64,000 nt of DNA from Paramecium tetraurelia (taxonomy: Eukaryota > Ciliophora > Oligohymenophorea > Peniculida > Parameciidae): the NCBI RefSeq assembly GCF_000165425.1, contig NW_001798978.1, positions 434,001 to 498,000 on the forward strand. Reading direction: 5' to 3'. Below, in pieces: positions 61,786 through 64,000 of this stretch. The number at the start of each line of letters is the position of its first letter. Position 1 is the first letter of the stretch. Under the pieces are notes generated by a model that had not been told where the DNA came from, did no database searches, and saw nothing but the letters and a program-made list of their open reading frames with translations. The position numbers were made by a program, and so were the translations under genes.

Positions 61786-62097
61786 TTTAATTCATTTCAA
61801 TTTATTAGACTTAATTCTAATTCTATATCTTTAATAAAAGTTAACTCTATATTTTGTATAAATTATTGGAACTAAGTATTTAATAATATTAAATATTGCA
61901 ATAACTTTGATAATTTTTGAAATTTTTGTCTTATTATATTTATGATTCTGGAAAGTCTTTGAAATTTTTAGATTTTATTATTTTGATTGATGAGTCTTGT
62001 TAGATAACTAATATAAATGCATTGTTTTAAATATTCTTAACGATGTTTTTAGCTAGAGATTTCTGATTAATAACATAAATTCAATTAAAATTTAATT
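61786..62097. other. Intergenic, no gene seen
   Basis: A short AT-rich stretch between MUS81 and the uridine kinase gene, same strand. No coding or RNA signal. Confidence 0.4.
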
Positions 62098-63533
62098 ATG
62101 AATAATGAATCTCACCAAATGAAATCGCCCATCATTTAAAGAAAAGTAGTGTTCTTATTAAATGAAGAGTTCTGAGTACGAACCTCAACGTATTCTTGTA
62201 GGTGTTACGGGAGGATCAGCCGCTGGCAAAACTACTCTTTGCGAAACAATCAAAAGGGAAATCCAATATGATTCTGATGTAGATATGACTATTCTTTCTT
62301 GCGATTCCTTTTACAAAGGAGTGGATAAATCATTCTATGACATTTCTTAATATAACTTTGATCATCCAGACTCATTGGATTTTGATAATGCCTTTGAAGT
62401 CATTTCCACATTGCTTTCAGGAAGACCTGCTTCAGTACCAATTTATTGTTTTGTTAATCATAAAAGATTAGATCAATGTTCGATAATGCTGCCTGCTCAA
62501 GTTATAGTCTTCGAGGGTATTATGGCACTTTATGATGAAAGAATAAGAGATTTGATGTCTTATAAAATATTTATTCATTGTGATGGTATTTATTAATTTA
62601 AATAAAGATGATATTCGTTTATGCCGTCGTATACTAAGAGATGTCAAAGAAAGACAAAGAACTGTTGAAAGTGTGCTTTTTTAGTATACCAAATTCGTGA
62701 AAAGAGCATTTGAGAATTTCATCGAGCCTTTGATGAGTTAAGCAGATTTAATTATACCTGGTCACAGATCAAACCATGTTTCTGTTGCATTCATAGTAAA
62801 CCATTTGAAAAACATGGCAAAGTAAAATGGATTACTTAGAGAGAAATTAAATACTCTTATCTATTTCGGCGATTTATTATATTCAATTGATGGGTTCATG
62901 AGAAATAGAACTAAAGTAGACTTTTCAAATCCAAATGCTACATTCAAATAATTATTCTTTCCTGAAGAAAATACAAAACCAGATTTTCTTTATATTACAC
63001 AGAATTTTGTAGCTGGTAAACTGGTCAATTAAAAATAGATATATAAAGTCATAAAGTAATGCTTTAAAAATACTTTACTTATGCTTGAAAAATGCTTACA
63101 GTAAGATAAATACGAAATCGATTAATTGTAATGTGTTCATCTTGATGAAATTCTATCAAGCAAATTTTAAGTTAAAGAGAACACTCAATTCATAGTATTG
63201 GCCATTCCAATATTATTTAAGAGTGGATTAAAAAAATTGCATTAAATTGAAGAAAAGATTAAATAGTATTAAGATGTATGATTCCTCATATTAATTTAGG
63301 TATAATTAATTGTTGTGAATGTATTTTCTGATATCAAGACCATTACAGATATAAATTGGACTTTTAAAAAATTGAGAATATATGTTAATGCATTTTTAGT
63401 TGGTAAGTTGGATAAGTTCTTTTCAATTATGAATGTATCCTCTTAATCTGAACCAGAATCGTATTATAAGCAAGATAAATTCTTTTAGAAGTTGAAGAGA
63501 TTTATAGAAAAAAGGTAAACAAAAAAGAATTGA
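62098..63533 (+). CDS. Uridine/cytidine kinase-like protein with extended C terminus
   Basis: Introns of 22, 22 and 24 nt are removed to give 455 residues. The kinase domain has the P-loop GVTGGSAAGKTTL, CDSFYKG, NFDHPDSLDFD, FEGIMALYD and a DDDIRLCRRILRDVKERQR lid region, all typical of uridine kinases of the pyrimidine-salvage pathway. The C-terminal 230 residues (from about LNTLIYFGDLLYS) are in the position where plant and animal UCK-like proteins carry a UPRT-like domain, but I see no PRPP loop there, so it may be degenerate. The splice at 62157 is needed to reach the P-loop in frame. Confidence 0.85.
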
Positions 63534-64000
63534 ATGTTGATATATGTATATAATTATATTGTATATAAATTTAATTCTAGCATTCATGGTGTATATAAAT
63601 GAATGCTAAAATTGAAAATAAAAACCTAGTATCACTTTATTGCAATCTGAATAATTAAAATAATATTAATTTGAGTATGTTTATAAATAAATTAATTTTA
63701 AATTAATTTGTTATTTATGATAAGGGGTTTTATGATCGAAACATGAATCACTAACTTTCATATCTTCAATTTTATTAGTTTCTGTTTAAGGATAAATAGC
63801 GAAATGTAATAATTATTAATTTCGATTAATCGATGTAATCTAAGATATGCCGTATTATTATTCTATTATTTTTTATCCATTCTTTTTTATATTAATTGTA
63901 CCTATAATGGGATTTTCAAATTTTGCAAGGCTTATAGATAAAGAAATATTATTTTTTTTAAAACCCAGCTTTCCACTACATTAATTGATATCAACAATTA
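63534..64000. other. Right-end AT-rich region with a hairpin
   Basis: The stretch after the uridine kinase gene shows no coding frame. It contains the inverted repeat listed separately. The remainder is AT-rich sequence reaching the window edge. Confidence 0.4.
63573..63613. repeat. Near-perfect inverted repeat (15-nt arms, 11-nt loop)
   Basis: The left arm at 63573-63587 (AATTCTAGCATTCAT) and the right arm at 63599-63613 (ATGAATGCTAAAATT) pair at 14 of 15 positions, with 63588-63598 as loop. It lies 40 nt beyond the uridine kinase stop. It could form a hairpin in the 3' UTR or be a chance palindrome in AT-rich DNA. A length of 14 paired bases including several G-C pairs makes chance less likely. 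Confidence 0.6.

Overview
The window is ciliate somatic (macronuclear-type) DNA, almost certainly from Paramecium or a close relative. Long reading frames of recognisable proteins are interrupted only by TAA and TAG, both of which stand where Gln is expected, and TGA is the only stop. Most genes carry introns of about 20-35 nt (GT...AG, usually GTA...TAG). The DNA is strongly AT-rich and genes are close together on both strands. I joined exons by hand. For most genes given as intact, the genomic span minus the introns I removed is an exact multiple of three ending in TGA.

Layout. 1-9.8 kb: a partial kelch-repeat gene, an HPt-like reading frame, a decayed alpha-carbonic anhydrase, a PP2A B56 subunit, a DUF2804 protein, a coiled-coil protein, a hypothetical protein, a kinase relic and a small coiled-coil ORF. 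9.8-18.6 kb: a Cys-rich surface protein, a one-repeat Myb protein, a TPR-like protein, ribosomal P2, a secreted or membrane protein, a UAP56/Sub2 helicase and a frameshifted gene. 19.2-24.4 kb: a disrupted trichocyst matrix protein, two inner-mitochondrial-membrane-type proteins, a second trichocyst-matrix-like protein and a complex I-type ferredoxin. 24.4-35.3 kb: a Ser/Thr kinase with an in-frame TGA, NOP58 with two frame breaks, two small coiled-coil genes, a Wee1 kinase, a complex I LYR subunit, an ESCRT-I VPS23 protein and a TFIIB-like protein.

35.7-48.5 kb: a 1030-residue DUSP+USP deubiquitinase, a hypothetical protein, eL13, a 630-residue unknown protein, complex I NDUFS1, NAC-alpha with a His/Asp-rich head, and a mitotic-type cyclin. 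48.5-63.6 kb: a decayed leucine-rich-repeat gene, TAF2, casein kinase 1, an MPP-beta/complex III core-type protein without its zinc site, a decayed SAPS phosphatase-associated gene, MUS81 and a uridine kinase. A near-perfect hairpin lies near the right end.

The genes are mostly housekeeping functions: cell-cycle control (Wee1, cyclin, B56, CK1), transcription and RNA (TAF2, TFIIB-like, UAP56, NOP58), translation (P2, eL13, NAC), nuclear-encoded respiratory-chain parts (NDUFS1, an NDUFA6-like subunit, ferredoxin, MPP/core) and ciliate-specific secretion (trichocyst matrix). I see no operons, CRISPR arrays, transposons, rRNA or tRNA genes. The most unusual features are the uneven distribution of broken genes, which fits whole-genome-duplicate copies decaying (or local sequence errors), and several members of enzyme families whose catalytic residues are gone.
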